This document shows, one piece after another, positions 28,166 through 38,534 of a stretch of DNA of 39,213 bases. Source of the DNA: Clostridia bacterium. Its GTDB lineage: Bacteria > Bacillota > Clostridia > TANB77 > CAG-508. The number at the start of each line of letters is the position of its first letter. Position 1 is the stretch's first letter. The stretch spans positions 1-39,213 of the forward strand of contig JAAWJE010000079.1 of the NCBI GenBank assembly GCA_022796725.1, in the 5' to 3' direction. The translations under genes and the position numbers were made by a program. Below the pieces are notes generated by a model. It ran no database searches. It was not told the origin of the DNA and saw only the letters and a list, made by a program, of their open reading frames with translations.

Positions 28166-28939
28166 TTATTTATTCCAAGGATTATTTTTATTTAAGTCTG
28201 TTGGATCCCAATTTCTACAAGATTTATTTGATGATATTGGGATAATAGAAGGTTTACCCAAAGGTCCAGGATTTATATCAGAATAAAATTCTACTTTTGT
28301 TCCAGATGTGCAATTATCATATATCCATTTAGCATCTTCAACTTTAAGTCTTATACAGCCTGCTGAAGCTGTTGTTCCAAGTTTATCATATTCCCAATAT
28401 TCTAAAGAATCAGGTGATTTTTCAAGATAAGGTACAGAATGAAAAAGTATATGATTTACGATTCTTGTAGAATATTGCCCATTTACATTTCCAAAAAGAG
28501 ATAACCATCTATATTTTGAAGAAATTTCATAAGTACCTGATTGAGGTGTTGCGCTGCCACATGAGCAAATCATTGCTTTATAAGGAACAGTATAATTACC
28601 ATTTGAATCTTTAGTATAAATATTTACAACGTTAGCTGAGTAATTTACCCTTATATAATATTTAGCCTTACTAGTTAATAATTTAGAAGGCTTATTAGTT
28701 TCTTTTATAATTGTTTGTTCTTCTTTGGAAGTAGAATTAATATAAGCAGTATCATTGTTTGTGTTATTTTCAATATATTCACTTGTAATTATATCTTTAG
28801 AAGATATTTTATCAACATAAGCAGTACTATTATTTTTTCTATAATATATTTGTGAAATAATAATACTTGTTATAGTTACTAATATTATAAGAAATATTAG
28901 TAATAAAAGAATAAATATTTGTGTATAATTACTTTTCAA
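28166..28939 (-). CDS. L,D-transpeptidase (YkuD) with N-terminal TM anchor
   Basis: HSVPYLEKSPDSLEYWEYDKLGTTASAGCIRL. Confidence 0.93.
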   Translation of the reverse strand: MKSNYTQIFILLLLIFLIILVTITSIIISQIYYRKNNSTAYVDKISSKDIITSEYIENNTNNDTAYINSTSKEEQTIIKETNKPSKLLTSKAKYYIRVNYSANVVNIYTKDSNGNYTVPYKAMICSCGSATPQSGTYEISSKYRWLSLFGNVNGQYSTRIVNHILFHSVPYLEKSPDSLEYWEYDKLGTTASAGCIRLKVEDAKWIYDNCTSGTKVEFYSDINPGPLGKPSIIPISSNKSCRNWDPTDLNKNNPWNK

Positions 28940-29023
28940 AATATTATCCCTCCTATATCAAATTATACTAAACTAAGTAAAAGATATCAACAGATCGTAG
29001 ATTGTAATATATTCCACATATAT

Positions 29024-29062
29024 AAAAAACTCTTTATACTAACATGTTATTAATATAAAGAG
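29024..29062 (-). terminator. Terminator for minus-strand spore-coat-like genes
   Basis: CTCTTTATA...TATAAAGAG followed by T6 on minus strand. Confidence 0.8.
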
Positions 29063-29071
29063 AAGATTAAT

Positions 29072-29317
29072 TTAGTTTTGAAATTCAGATTTTACTTGAT
29101 TTATTTCGTTAGTTGATGCTGCCTCAGCAGGATTATAATAACCTTTCATTTGAGCTACTCTAAATAAATCATATTGAAAAGATTCTCCAGAATTTCTGAT
29201 TTCCTGAAGTGCTTGTCTTAAGTTAGTATTTGCAGCTTCAATAATGACTCCTTGATAAGTCTTTAAAGATTCTTTAGAACTTTCTAAAATATCATTTACC
29301 ATATATTTTTCTTCCAT
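29072..29317 (-). CDS. CotF-like spore coat protein
   Basis: MVNDILESSKESLKTYQGVIIEAANTNLRQALQEIRN...MKGYYNPAEAAS. Confidence 0.8.
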   Translation of the reverse strand: MEEKYMVNDILESSKESLKTYQGVIIEAANTNLRQALQEIRNSGESFQYDLFRVAQMKGYYNPAEAASTNEINQVKSEFQN

Positions 29318-29326
29318 AATATCCTC

Positions 29327-29515
29327 CTATTCTGATAAAAATGACATTAACTTTTGTTTAGTATTTAATGTATCTTGAGCTGATTTTGTAAATAATTGTT
29401 TTATTTGTGGGTCAACACAAGAGCTTGCGTAATTTGTTAATTTTTGATATGTTGTATCAGTATTACCAATTAGATGTCTTAAATTTTGTAATTCAACTTG
29501 ATTTAAGCTACTCAT
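29327..29515 (-). CDS. Small spore-coat-associated-like protein
   Basis: LQNLRHLIGNTDTTYQKLTNYASSCVDPQIKQLFTKSAQD; paired with CotF-like gene, RBS present. Confidence 0.7.
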   Translation of the reverse strand: MSSLNQVELQNLRHLIGNTDTTYQKLTNYASSCVDPQIKQLFTKSAQDTLNTKQKLMSFLSE

Positions 29516-29735
29516 ATTATCATTCCTTTCTATTCAATTTTTATTATTATTTACAATATAGAGAAAATTATTCAAATAAATATGGATAATTTTTCAAGAA
29601 TATTTTTATAAAAACGAGAGAAAATGAAATAAAACGACAAAAATATGAAATATTTTTAAATTCTTCTAAGAAAATACATATTGTATTAATTTAAAAAATG
29701 AGATAGAATAGAAAATATATAAAGGAGTATAATTG

Positions 29736-30752
29736 ATGAAAGTAATCTTATATCATTTAAGAAAATCATTTAGATTAATTTTATTACTATTAGCTGGAGC
29801 TATATCGATAGGGATATTGTTATATTTTTTATATAAACCAATGTATGCAGTATATTTAGATGGAGAATTAATTGGTTATACAGAAGATAAATCAAACTTA
29901 CAAGATAAAATAAACCAGTATATAAAAAAAGGTGATGGAAAAAATATTTCTTTTTATGAAATAGATACAATGCCAGTATATGAAATATGCTATTCAAAAA
30001 AAGATTTGGTAGCAGATGATAATAAAATATTTGATGTAATAATAGCTAATTCAACACCATATTATAAACAATATGCAATTTTACTAGGAAAAGAAGAAAA
30101 GTATTATTTATCAGACTATAAACAAGTGCAAGCAGTGATTGAAAAATTAAAAAGTAAAAAAAGTACTAATATAAAGAGAATATCATATTCAGTAAAATAC
30201 ACACCTGATAAGAAGCAAGAAGAAACTTCAGAATCTAAAGTTGTAACAGCTTTATATGTAAAACCAAAACCTAAGAAAAAGAAAACAAGTAGAAGTAGTT
30301 CTTATAAATCAGGAGTAAGAATTTTATCTTCATCAAGAAAAAGTTCATCTGGTTTTATATTTCCAGTAGCAGGTTGCTCAATAAAAGATGTAGGAAACAG
30401 AAGATATCCATCTTATCGTGGTCATACAGGAATTGATATAAATTCTGCAAGAGCAAAGCAGAGCTCCGTAGTTGCAGCAAAATCAGGAAAAGTTATAGTA
30501 TCAGAAGCTAAAGTAAGTCGTGGAAGATATTATAGTTATGGAGAGTATGTAATAATACAGCATAGTGATGGAAAGCAAACTCTATATGCCCACATGAGAC
30601 CTGGTTCAAGAACGGTTTCAGTTGGAGATATAGTAAAGCAAGGGCAAGTAATTGGAAGAGTTGGTTCGACAGGTAACTCAACAGGTGCACATTTACATTT
30701 TGAAGTAAAAATAAATGGAAGAGCAGTAAATCCATTTAATTATTTATATTAG
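29736..30752 (+). CDS. Membrane-anchored M23 family peptidase
   Basis: RGHTGIDIN, GEYVIIQHSDGKQTLYAHM, TGAHLHFEV. Confidence 0.93.
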   Translation: MKVILYHLRKSFRLILLLLAGAISIGILLYFLYKPMYAVYLDGELIGYTEDKSNLQDKINQYIKKGDGKNISFYEIDTMPVYEICYSKKDLVADDNKIFDVIIANSTPYYKQYAILLGKEEKYYLSDYKQVQAVIEKLKSKKSTNIKRISYSVKYTPDKKQEETSESKVVTALYVKPKPKKKKTSRSSSYKSGVRILSSSRKSSSGFIFPVAGCSIKDVGNRRYPSYRGHTGIDINSARAKQSSVVAAKSGKVIVSEAKVSRGRYYSYGEYVIIQHSDGKQTLYAHMRPGSRTVSVGDIVKQGQVIGRVGSTGNSTGAHLHFEVKINGRAVNPFNYLY

Positions 30753-30755
30753 ATA

Positions 30756-30801
30756 AAAAACTCAAACTATTAAATGAAGTTTTAATAATTTGAGTTTTTT
30801 A
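30756..30801 (+). terminator. Terminator after M23 peptidase gene
   Basis: AAAAAACTCAAA...TTTGAGTTTTTT. Confidence 0.85.
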
Positions 30802-30828
30802 TTTGCAAATTTATATTTCCGTAAGTAA

Positions 30829-31293
30829 TTACTCAAATTCAGAAATATAATTTAAAATATATTTTTCTTTTGATTTATCTTTTATAAATATAATACCATT
30901 TTTAATAGAAATGTATTTAGAATATATAGAATTATTTATATATTCATAAAAGTTAGAAAATAAAGCTTTCTCTTTAGAATGTTTAACATTAACATATTTA
31001 TGTTTGACATTATTATTAACACTATTTTTAAGATATTTAGTGTATTTATATACAGATTTTATTTCAGGGAAAGCCAATATTTTAAGAGTCAGTATTTTAT
31101 CACAGAAGGACGAAGAAATAATATTAAAATAATCAATATCTTCATCAATATATTCCTTCAAAATTAATTTAACACTAGAATTAGTACAATATTCACAACT
31201 TGTTAAAAGGTTGTGGATATTAATATTATAATCTTTAATTTCCTGCATATTTATTTCTAAAAAAAGAAAAGCACCAGACTTAAAAATGTTCAA
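30829..31293 (-). CDS. Hypothetical protein
   Basis: GAGGTGAT RBS before TTG at 31293; no family recognised. Confidence 0.6.
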   Translation of the reverse strand: MNIFKSGAFLFLEINMQEIKDYNINIHNLLTSCEYCTNSSVKLILKEYIDEDIDYFNIISSSFCDKILTLKILAFPEIKSVYKYTKYLKNSVNNNVKHKYVNVKHSKEKALFSNFYEYINNSIYSKYISIKNGIIFIKDKSKEKYILNYISEFE

Positions 31294-31442
31294 AAAAATC
31301 ACCTCTAATTATGTATTATTATATTTTAATTATACTATCAAAGTCATATTAAATAAATGATAAAAATATGGTAATATTGACAAATTTAAGATAATCACTT
31401 ACTAAATAATTAAAATAACTTATAAGTTTATGTTAAATAAAC

Positions 31443-31471
31443 TTGAAAAAATTGCATTATACATATATAAT
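31443..31471 (+). promoter_or_regulatory. Sigma-A promoter of DUF4321-radC-mre operon
   Basis: TTGAAA-17 nt-TATAAT. Confidence 0.7.
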
Positions 31472-31517
31472 AATTTATATTATAATCGGATTTCCGTAAA
31501 GAAATGTGGAGGTAAAC

Positions 31518-31775
31518 ATGGCAACTAAAGAAAAAAATATCTGGGTATTTTTGATATTTATATTATCAGGAATTGTTGTAGGAGGATTATTAGGAGTACT
31601 AGCAGAAAAAATAAGTTGGCTTTGGTGGTTAAGCTATGGAGAACAGTTTGGTTTTACAAATCCTGTAACTTTAGATTTAAGTGTAATCAAGTTTACATTT
31701 GGATTATGGATAAAAATAAATGTTGCAAGTATAATAGGAATGATTCTTGCAGTATTTATATATAGAAAAGTGTAA
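31518..31775 (+). CDS. DUF4321-like small membrane protein
   Basis: Two TM segments, GGAGG before ATG 31518, position before radC. Confidence 0.7.
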   Translation: MATKEKNIWVFLIFILSGIVVGGLLGVLAEKISWLWWLSYGEQFGFTNPVTLDLSVIKFTFGLWIKINVASIIGMILAVFIYRKV

Positions 31776-31812
31776 GAATAAAATATGGGGACTATGTGAA
31801 AGGAGCACAAAA

Positions 31813-32493
31813 ATTAAATTACAAGAAATGCCTTTATCAGAAAGACCTTATGAAAAGTTAGAATTATATGGAGAGAGTTTTTTATCAAATTCTGAATTAT
31901 TAGCTATTATAATTGGCAGTGGTACTAAAGATGAAACATCAATAACACTTGCGCAAAAAGTACTAAATTTAAATGGACAAGTTGGTAATAATTTGAGACT
32001 CCTTCAAGATATAACTATTACAGAACTAATGAAAATAAAAGGAATTGGAAAAGTAAAAGCAATTAGATTAAAAGCTTTAGGCGAAATTACTAAAAGAATG
32101 GAAAAACCCATAAAAAATGAAGTATATATTAAGTCATCTAAAGATGTAGCTAATTTACTAATGCCAGAAATGAGATTTGAAAAGAAAGAAATTGTAAAAT
32201 TAATAATATTAAATGTAAAAAATAAAGTATTGAAGATTATTAATATTTCACTTGGGAGTACAAACTATGCAATAATTGAACCAAAGGACATTTTAACAGA
32301 ACCAATAAAGATGGAGGCACCAAAAATAATACTTGTGCATAATCATCCAAGTGGAAATCCAAAACCAAGCCTTGAGGATGTTAATATAACAAATAGGCTA
32401 TACAGATGTTCTAAATTATTAGGAATAGAATTGTTAGACCATATTGTTATAGGCGATGGAATTTATGAAAGTATTAAATTTCAGAAATTTTAA
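31813..32493 (+). CDS. radC: RadC family DNA repair-associated JAB1/MPN protein
   Basis: MPLSERPYEKLELYGESFLSNSELLAIIIGSG, HNHPSGNPKPSLEDV; start probably ATT 31813. Confidence 0.92.
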   Translation: MKLQEMPLSERPYEKLELYGESFLSNSELLAIIIGSGTKDETSITLAQKVLNLNGQVGNNLRLLQDITITELMKIKGIGKVKAIRLKALGEITKRMEKPIKNEVYIKSSKDVANLLMPEMRFEKKEIVKLIILNVKNKVLKIINISLGSTNYAIIEPKDILTEPIKMEAPKIILVHNHPSGNPKPSLEDVNITNRLYRCSKLLGIELLDHIVIGDGIYESIKFQKF

Positions 32494-32507
32494 ATTAGGG
32501 GGATACA

Positions 32508-33530
32508 ATGAGCTTTTTAAATTTTACAACAAGATGCCTAGGAATAGACTTAGGAACAACTTCAACAATAGTTGCTATGAAAGATAAAGGAATAATAATA
32601 AATGAAGCATCAGTTATTTCTATTGATAAAAAAACAGGTAATGTTATCGAAACTGGCAATAAATCAAAAGAGATGATTGGAAGAACACCAGATAAGATAG
32701 ATGTAATAAGACCACTTAAAAATGGTGTGATTGCAAATTTAAGAGCAACAGAATTAATGCTTAAAGAAATAATGAATAAAATTAATAAAAAATATGGATA
32801 TGCTAGAACTAAAGCAATTGTAAGTGTACCTTCTGGAATAACTGAAGTTGAAAAAAGAGCTGTGGAAGAAGCTGTATATGGTGCTGGGGTTAGAGAAGTT
32901 TATTTAATAGATGATCCTTTAGCAGCAGCGATGGGAGCTAATATAAATATAGAAGAACCAGCAGGAAGTCTTATTGTAGATATTGGAAGTGGAACGACAG
33001 ATGTAGCAGTAATTTCACTAGGAGGAATTGTAGTTAGTCATTGTATAAAAGTTGGTGGAGATGACTTAGACAAAAATATAATAGATTATATGAGGAAATA
33101 TCAGAATATGGAGATAAGCGAAACATGTGCTGAAAATATTAAGATTACAATAGGAACAGTAGTACCAGGAATTTTAGAAGATATGGATATAAAAGGTAGA
33201 GATTTAAGGTCAGGATTTCCAAAAGAGATTACAGTAAATTCAGAACAAGTACTAGAAGCAATAGAACCATCTATGACAAAAATAATATCAGCTATAAAAT
33301 TTACTTTAGAAAAGACACCACCAGAAATAACAGCAGATATCACAGAAAAAGGAATTATACTAACTGGCGGAGTTGTTAATATAAAAGGAATAGAAGAACT
33401 TGTAACATCTAAAACAGGAATAAATGCTTATGTTACAAAAGAACCACTTAAAACAGTAGTATATGGAACACAAAAAGCATTAGATAATGTGAATGTCCTA
33501 AAAAAATTACAATCTAAAAGGAGAAGATAG
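32508..33530 (+). CDS. mreB: Rod shape-determining protein MreB
   Basis: GIDLGTTSTIV, VDIGSGTTDVAVISLGGIV. Confidence 0.96.
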   Translation: MSFLNFTTRCLGIDLGTTSTIVAMKDKGIIINEASVISIDKKTGNVIETGNKSKEMIGRTPDKIDVIRPLKNGVIANLRATELMLKEIMNKINKKYGYARTKAIVSVPSGITEVEKRAVEEAVYGAGVREVYLIDDPLAAAMGANINIEEPAGSLIVDIGSGTTDVAVISLGGIVVSHCIKVGGDDLDKNIIDYMRKYQNMEISETCAENIKITIGTVVPGILEDMDIKGRDLRSGFPKEITVNSEQVLEAIEPSMTKIISAIKFTLEKTPPEITADITEKGIILTGGVVNIKGIEELVTSKTGINAYVTKEPLKTVVYGTQKALDNVNVLKKLQSKRRR

Positions 33531-33532
33531 AT

Positions 33533-34348
33533 ATGTATAAAACTAAACATGCAGGTGTAGTTGCTACAGTAATTACTATAATAGTACTTACATTATTGGT
33601 TTTTTTAACTAATGTGAATATTAAACATTTATCATATTTTCAAAGTTTATCAACAGTGATAATTAAACCAGTACAAAATGGATTCACATATATAAAAAAT
33701 AAATTAACAGGTAATGATGCTTTTTTTACTGATTTAGATACATTACGCACAGAAAATGAAGAACTAAAAAATAAAAATGGAAAATTAGAGGAACAATTAA
33801 GAGAGCTTGAAATTATAAAAGCTCAGAATGCAAGTCTACAAGAATATGCTGTATTAAAAGAAAAATATTCAGCTTATAATTCAATACCAGCTGATATAAT
33901 TGATAGAGATGTTAGTAATTATAGTAGTCAATTGGTATTAAATATTGGAAAGAAACATGGAGTAGATGTAGGGATGACAGTAATTGCAGAAGAAGGACTT
34001 GTAGGACATATAGTTTCTGTTACAAATTCATCTTCTACAGTACAAGTTATTATAGATGCTTCAAGTTCAGTAAGTGCAATGATTACAACATCATCAGAAA
34101 GTATTATATGCAAAGGTTCAGTTGAAGGAAAATCACAGCTTAGAGCTACTTATATAGATACATCATCAGAAGTATTAGTAGGAGATACAGTTGTAACTTC
34201 TGGTATTGGAGGAATATATCCTAAAGGAATCACAATAGGTACAATAAGTAGTGTTGTAAATACAAATAATTTAACTGATAGATATGCAGTTATAGATACA
34301 GCGGTGGATTTTTCTAAATTGTATACAGTATTAGTTATAAAAAATTAA
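33533..34348 (+). CDS. mreC: Rod shape-determining protein MreC
   Basis: N-terminal TM, coiled coil, AEEGLVGHIVSVTNSSSTVQVIID. Confidence 0.95.
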   Translation: MYKTKHAGVVATVITIIVLTLLVFLTNVNIKHLSYFQSLSTVIIKPVQNGFTYIKNKLTGNDAFFTDLDTLRTENEELKNKNGKLEEQLRELEIIKAQNASLQEYAVLKEKYSAYNSIPADIIDRDVSNYSSQLVLNIGKKHGVDVGMTVIAEEGLVGHIVSVTNSSSTVQVIIDASSSVSAMITTSSESIICKGSVEGKSQLRATYIDTSSEVLVGDTVVTSGIGGIYPKGITIGTISSVVNTNNLTDRYAVIDTAVDFSKLYTVLVIKN

Positions 34349-34357
34349 GGAGTAGTT

Positions 34358-34894
34358 ATGAGAAAAACGTTAATAGGTGTAATAACATACCTTACATTTT
34401 TAATAATATATTTTCTGCACGCTAATTTCTTTAATTGGTTTACTATTGCAGGAATTTCTCCAAATTTATTCGTAATATTAGTAATATTTTTAGGGTTATT
34501 TTCAAACAATTATTTTACATTAGTTATGTCTGTTATTATGGGAATTACAGTAGACTTTGAAGTGGGTAAACAAGCAATTGGAACTACTGCTATAATGTTT
34601 GTTATAATTGGAGTTCTTGCGAATTATTTGGATAAGAACTTTTCAAAAGATAGTAAAATTACAATATTAATCATGGTAACAATAGGAACGTTAATATATG
34701 AAATAGGATTATATATATTGAATATGTTTATATTTAGGTTTGAATCAGAAATAGGAATATTTGTAAAAATTATTTCTATTGAAATTATTTATAATGCAAT
34801 AATAACTATTATTTTATATAACCTAATAAGAAAAGTGGGGAGTATTGTTGAGAGAGAATTTAAGGAAAGGAACATATTAACAAGATATTTTTAA
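34358..34894 (+). CDS. mreD: Rod shape-determining protein MreD
   Basis: Multi-TM protein between mreC and PBP2. Confidence 0.88.
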   Translation: MRKTLIGVITYLTFLIIYFLHANFFNWFTIAGISPNLFVILVIFLGLFSNNYFTLVMSVIMGITVDFEVGKQAIGTTAIMFVIIGVLANYLDKNFSKDSKITILIMVTIGTLIYEIGLYILNMFIFRFESEIGIFVKIISIEIIYNAIITIILYNLIRKVGSIVEREFKERNILTRYF

Positions 34895-34924
34895 ATATAA
34901 CAAACTGAAAGAGGGGTGAATTTA

Positions 34925-37015
34925 TTGAATAAAAAATCCGAACTGGAAAGAACTAATTTTAGATTTAATATAATTACAACAATCATTTATATTGTAGGTG
35001 TAATTCTTCTTATACAGTTATTTAATCTTCAAATAATACATGGAAATGAATATAGAGAAACATCGAATACAAAACTTTCTAGGGAGGTTACAATAGAAGC
35101 TGCAAGAGGAAAAATATATGCTAGAACAGGAACGATTTTAGCAGATACAAAAATGGGATTTAATGTGGAACTATTTAAAACAAAAGTTAGTGATGATGAA
35201 TTAAATAGTGCTTTATTAATATTTAGTGAAATTATAGAATCAAATGAAGATAAACATATTGATAAACTTCCAATATCAGTTGAACCTTTTAATTATACAA
35301 TTAAGGGAGAAGAACTTAAAAAATGGAAGGAGACAAATAAAATAAATTCAGCAGCTAGTGCAGAGGAAGCATTTTTAATATTAAAAGATAAATATTCAAT
35401 AAAGGAAGAAAATAACAAAAAAGCGAGAAAAATAGTAACCCTTAGATATACAATCGATTTAACAGGATATACAGCTACTAAACCAATTGAACTTGCAAAA
35501 GAGATATCAAGAAAAAGTGCAATTCAAATTGAAGAGAGAAATGGAGAGCTTGCAGGTATTGCAATAGATGTAGAATCTGAAAGAGTATATCCACAAAAAA
35601 GTTTGGCATCACATATTATAGGATATATGGGTAAAATTGATGAAAATGAATATAATTCTAATAAAGACGTATATAAAAGAGACGATTATATAGGGAAAAC
35701 AGGAGTTGAAAAGTTATTTGAGAAGTACTTAAAAGGTGTAAATGGAACAAAAGAAATAGATATGTCTGTAGATGGAACTAGAACAGGAGAATATACTACT
35801 AAAGAAGCAATAGGAGGGTCAAGTATAGTACTTACAATAGATGCAAATCTTCAATATATAGCACAAAGAGCACTTGAGCAGAATATTAAAAAGATTAGAG
35901 CTGGAGGATTTGGAAAAAAATATAATGCACAAGGTGGTGCAGTTGTAGTTTTAAATGTAAAAAATGGAGAAGTACTTGCAATGGCAAGTTATCCTGATTA
36001 TAATCCACAAGAATATATAGATGGGATTACACAAGAAAAACTAAAACAATATAATAAAAATTCGGCGTTATTAAATAGAGCAATTCAAGGTACTTATGCA
36101 CCAGGTTCAATATTTAAGATGGTAACAGCAATAGCAGGACTTCAAGAGGGAAAAATTAGTGCAACTGAGAAGATATATACTAGAGGTGTATATCCTAGAG
36201 CACATAGACCAGAATGTTGGGTTTATACAAGCCTTCATAGGGCACATGGAAATATAAATGTTTCTGAGGCACTAGAAAAATCATGTAATTATTTCTTTTA
36301 TGAAACAGGACACAGATTAGGTATAGAAAAATTATCTAAGTATGCTAAAGCTTTTGGACTTGGATATAAAACGGGAATAGAACTTCCTTATGAACAGGCA
36401 GGAACAGTAGCATCAAATGAATCAGCTGAAGCAAATAAAGAAAAGATGACAGAAGGAGGATTATTATCAGCAGCGATAGGACAGAGTTATAACGATTTTA
36501 CTCCACTTCAAATGGCAAAATATATTGCTATGGTATCAAATGGTGGAAAAGCAGTAAATCCTACTATTATAAAAAATATTATTTCTTCAGATGGAAAACA
36601 AATATCATCAAATGAAATTAACACTTATGTAAATGAGAAATTAGGACTTTCAGATGAAAATGTAACTAAAGATGTTAAAATAGATAAAGCAAGTATTAAA
36701 GCAGTTAGAAGAGGAATGAAATCAGTTACAACAGATGAAGGAGGTACAGCATATTCAATATTTAAAAATTTTGACATAGAAGTAGGAGGAAAAACGGGAT
36801 CAACAGAAGCTGGAAATTGGGTAAATGCTTGGTTTGCAGGTTTTGCACCTTATGATAATCCAGAAATAGCAGTAGTTGTATTAGTTGAAAATGGTGGACA
36901 TGGTTATTATACAGCTGAAGTAGTTAGAGATATTATTGGAGAATACTTTGGAATGAGTACAGAAGAAATAAAAGAAGATGTATCAGCTAAAGGAGAAACA
37001 GAAGCATATAGATAA
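34925..37015 (+). CDS. mrdA: Penicillin-binding protein 2 / transpeptidase
   Basis: GTYAPGSIFKMV (SxxK), SCN, GGKTGSTE (KTG). Confidence 0.94.
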   Translation: MNKKSELERTNFRFNIITTIIYIVGVILLIQLFNLQIIHGNEYRETSNTKLSREVTIEAARGKIYARTGTILADTKMGFNVELFKTKVSDDELNSALLIFSEIIESNEDKHIDKLPISVEPFNYTIKGEELKKWKETNKINSAASAEEAFLILKDKYSIKEENNKKARKIVTLRYTIDLTGYTATKPIELAKEISRKSAIQIEERNGELAGIAIDVESERVYPQKSLASHIIGYMGKIDENEYNSNKDVYKRDDYIGKTGVEKLFEKYLKGVNGTKEIDMSVDGTRTGEYTTKEAIGGSSIVLTIDANLQYIAQRALEQNIKKIRAGGFGKKYNAQGGAVVVLNVKNGEVLAMASYPDYNPQEYIDGITQEKLKQYNKNSALLNRAIQGTYAPGSIFKMVTAIAGLQEGKISATEKIYTRGVYPRAHRPECWVYTSLHRAHGNINVSEALEKSCNYFFYETGHRLGIEKLSKYAKAFGLGYKTGIELPYEQAGTVASNESAEANKEKMTEGGLLSAAIGQSYNDFTPLQMAKYIAMVSNGGKAVNPTIIKNIISSDGKQISSNEINTYVNEKLGLSDENVTKDVKIDKASIKAVRRGMKSVTTDEGGTAYSIFKNFDIEVGGKTGSTEAGNWVNAWFAGFAPYDNPEIAVVVLVENGGHGYYTAEVVRDIIGEYFGMSTEEIKEDVSAKGETEAYR

Positions 37016-37049
37016 AAAATAATTAATTTAAGTTATGAAAGGATGTTAT

Positions 37050-38177
37050 ATGAAGCCAAAATTAAAAATAGTACAATTAAAAGATGAATTATTAATTTCA
37101 ATAAGGAGAGCAGAAATAAACGAAATTTTATATGAAATAAGTATGAAAGAAAATAAGCTTAGAAAAATATATGAAAATTCAAGTAGAAAATTAAAGATAA
37201 GAATTATTAATAAAAGTAACTATTTTCAACAAATGGACAGAGAAAAAATAAAAAGAGCTATTTTAAAGATTGTAGATACAGAAATAGAATTTGAAGATGA
37301 AATGGCTATTAAAAAAGAAGAAAATGATAATAAAAATATTAGTGTTCAAGAAATCCAAGAAGTTCAAATTACCAATAAGATTGAAGAAAAAGAAGAAGTA
37401 AAAGAAAATCAAGAAATTGAACAAAGTAAGTTAGAAGAAATTAATAAATTTAGAAGTGAATTAAGAGAACTTGGCATCTCAGAAATTACTACTCCTATAA
37501 TACATGATATTAAACAGTTGATAGAAAATAAAGAGAAAAATAAAGAAGAAGAAAAAGAAGAGTTACCTAAAGAAGAAATTCAAGAGGAAAGAGTTGTTGC
37601 TGATGAACAAGAAATAGTTCAAGTTGAAAATAATGAAGAAGGTAAAGAAATCGAAGAAGAGCAAGAAAGTGAAGAAAAACAAGAAGACAAAGAGCAGGAA
37701 GAAAATAGAGAAGAACAAGAGAACGAAGAAAAACAAGAAATAAAAGAAGATAAAGAAGATGAAAAAGATGAAGAAGAACAAGAAACCGAAGATAATTTAG
37801 GATTACATGCAATTAAAAATACTTTTGAGAGTTCAATAGATACATCACAAACAAGATTTATACATGGAAATTTACGTTCAGGACAAAGAGAAGAATTTGT
37901 TGGAAGTATAGTTATTTTAGGGGACTTAAATTATGGTGCAGAAGTTGTTGCAGGAGAGAATATAGTTGTAACAGGTACTATTAGAGGAATTGCTCATGCA
38001 GGTGCTAATGGAAATAGAAAGGCTATAATAGCAGGACATAATATTGATTGTACACAAGTAAGAATAGCAAATGTTGTTAAAGAAATAAAAGATATAGAGG
38101 GAAAACTACCATATATATATATAGAAAATGATGATATTATGATAGATGTAGCTGCATCTAAAAACGGAAATGAATAA
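37050..38177 (+). CDS. minC: Septum site-determining protein MinC with expanded acidic linker
   Basis: C-terminal beta-helix domain GNLRSGQREEFVGSIVILGDLNYGAEVVAGENIVVTGTIRGIAHAG. Confidence 0.9.
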   Translation: MKPKLKIVQLKDELLISIRRAEINEILYEISMKENKLRKIYENSSRKLKIRIINKSNYFQQMDREKIKRAILKIVDTEIEFEDEMAIKKEENDNKNISVQEIQEVQITNKIEEKEEVKENQEIEQSKLEEINKFRSELRELGISEITTPIIHDIKQLIENKEKNKEEEKEELPKEEIQEERVVADEQEIVQVENNEEGKEIEEEQESEEKQEDKEQEENREEQENEEKQEIKEDKEDEKDEEEQETEDNLGLHAIKNTFESSIDTSQTRFIHGNLRSGQREEFVGSIVILGDLNYGAEVVAGENIVVTGTIRGIAHAGANGNRKAIIAGHNIDCTQVRIANVVKEIKDIEGKLPYIYIENDDIMIDVAASKNGNE

Positions 38178-38180
38178 TTT

Positions 38181-38211
38181 AAGCTTTGTATAATGCAAGG
38201 CTTTTTATTTT
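38181..38211 (+). terminator. Terminator after minC
   Basis: AAGCTTTG-TATAATG-CAAGGCTTTTTATTTTT. Confidence 0.8.
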
Positions 38212-38534
38212 TCTAATAATATAAGAAATAAGACTGCTATAAGCATAAAGTTAGAATTAAGGTCATTCTTTATTAAAAAATATATAAGCCCAATTATTAA
38301 TAAATCTTCAAGTGATGAAGAATTAATTAAATCAATAAGGCTATTTTTTTTAAGTATATTGACAGGTGGCTTGTTTTCATTTTCTGTATTATCATTTTGA
38401 TTATCTTTATGGTATGTACTAAAATTGGGTAATTGATTAAAATGTCTATAATTATACGGAAACTTGAATTTGGGATAGAAATTATTATTTTGAATATACA
38501 GTTTAATCACCACCAAAAAGGTCGAAATTTTCAA
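38205..38534 (-). CDS. Hypothetical protein with C-terminal hydrophobic segment
   Basis: Follows and overlaps upstream gene; start uncertain. Confidence 0.55.
   Translation of the reverse strand: MKISTFLVVIKLYIQNNNFYPKFKFPYNYRHFNQLPNFSTYHKDNQNDNTENENKPPVNILKKNSLIDLINSSSLEDLLIIGLIYFLIKNDLNSNFMLIAVLFLILLEK

Noticed and set aside
36532-36544. Further GGTATCAAATG copy as part of the ATLF cassette motif family
   Set aside because: Lies inside the PBP2 coding sequence (M-V-S-N-G) and is explained by codons; it shows that single copies occur by chance.
37563-37812. Minus-strand ORFs rich in Phe/Leu
   Set aside because: Antisense shadow of the GAA/GAG-rich MinC linker.
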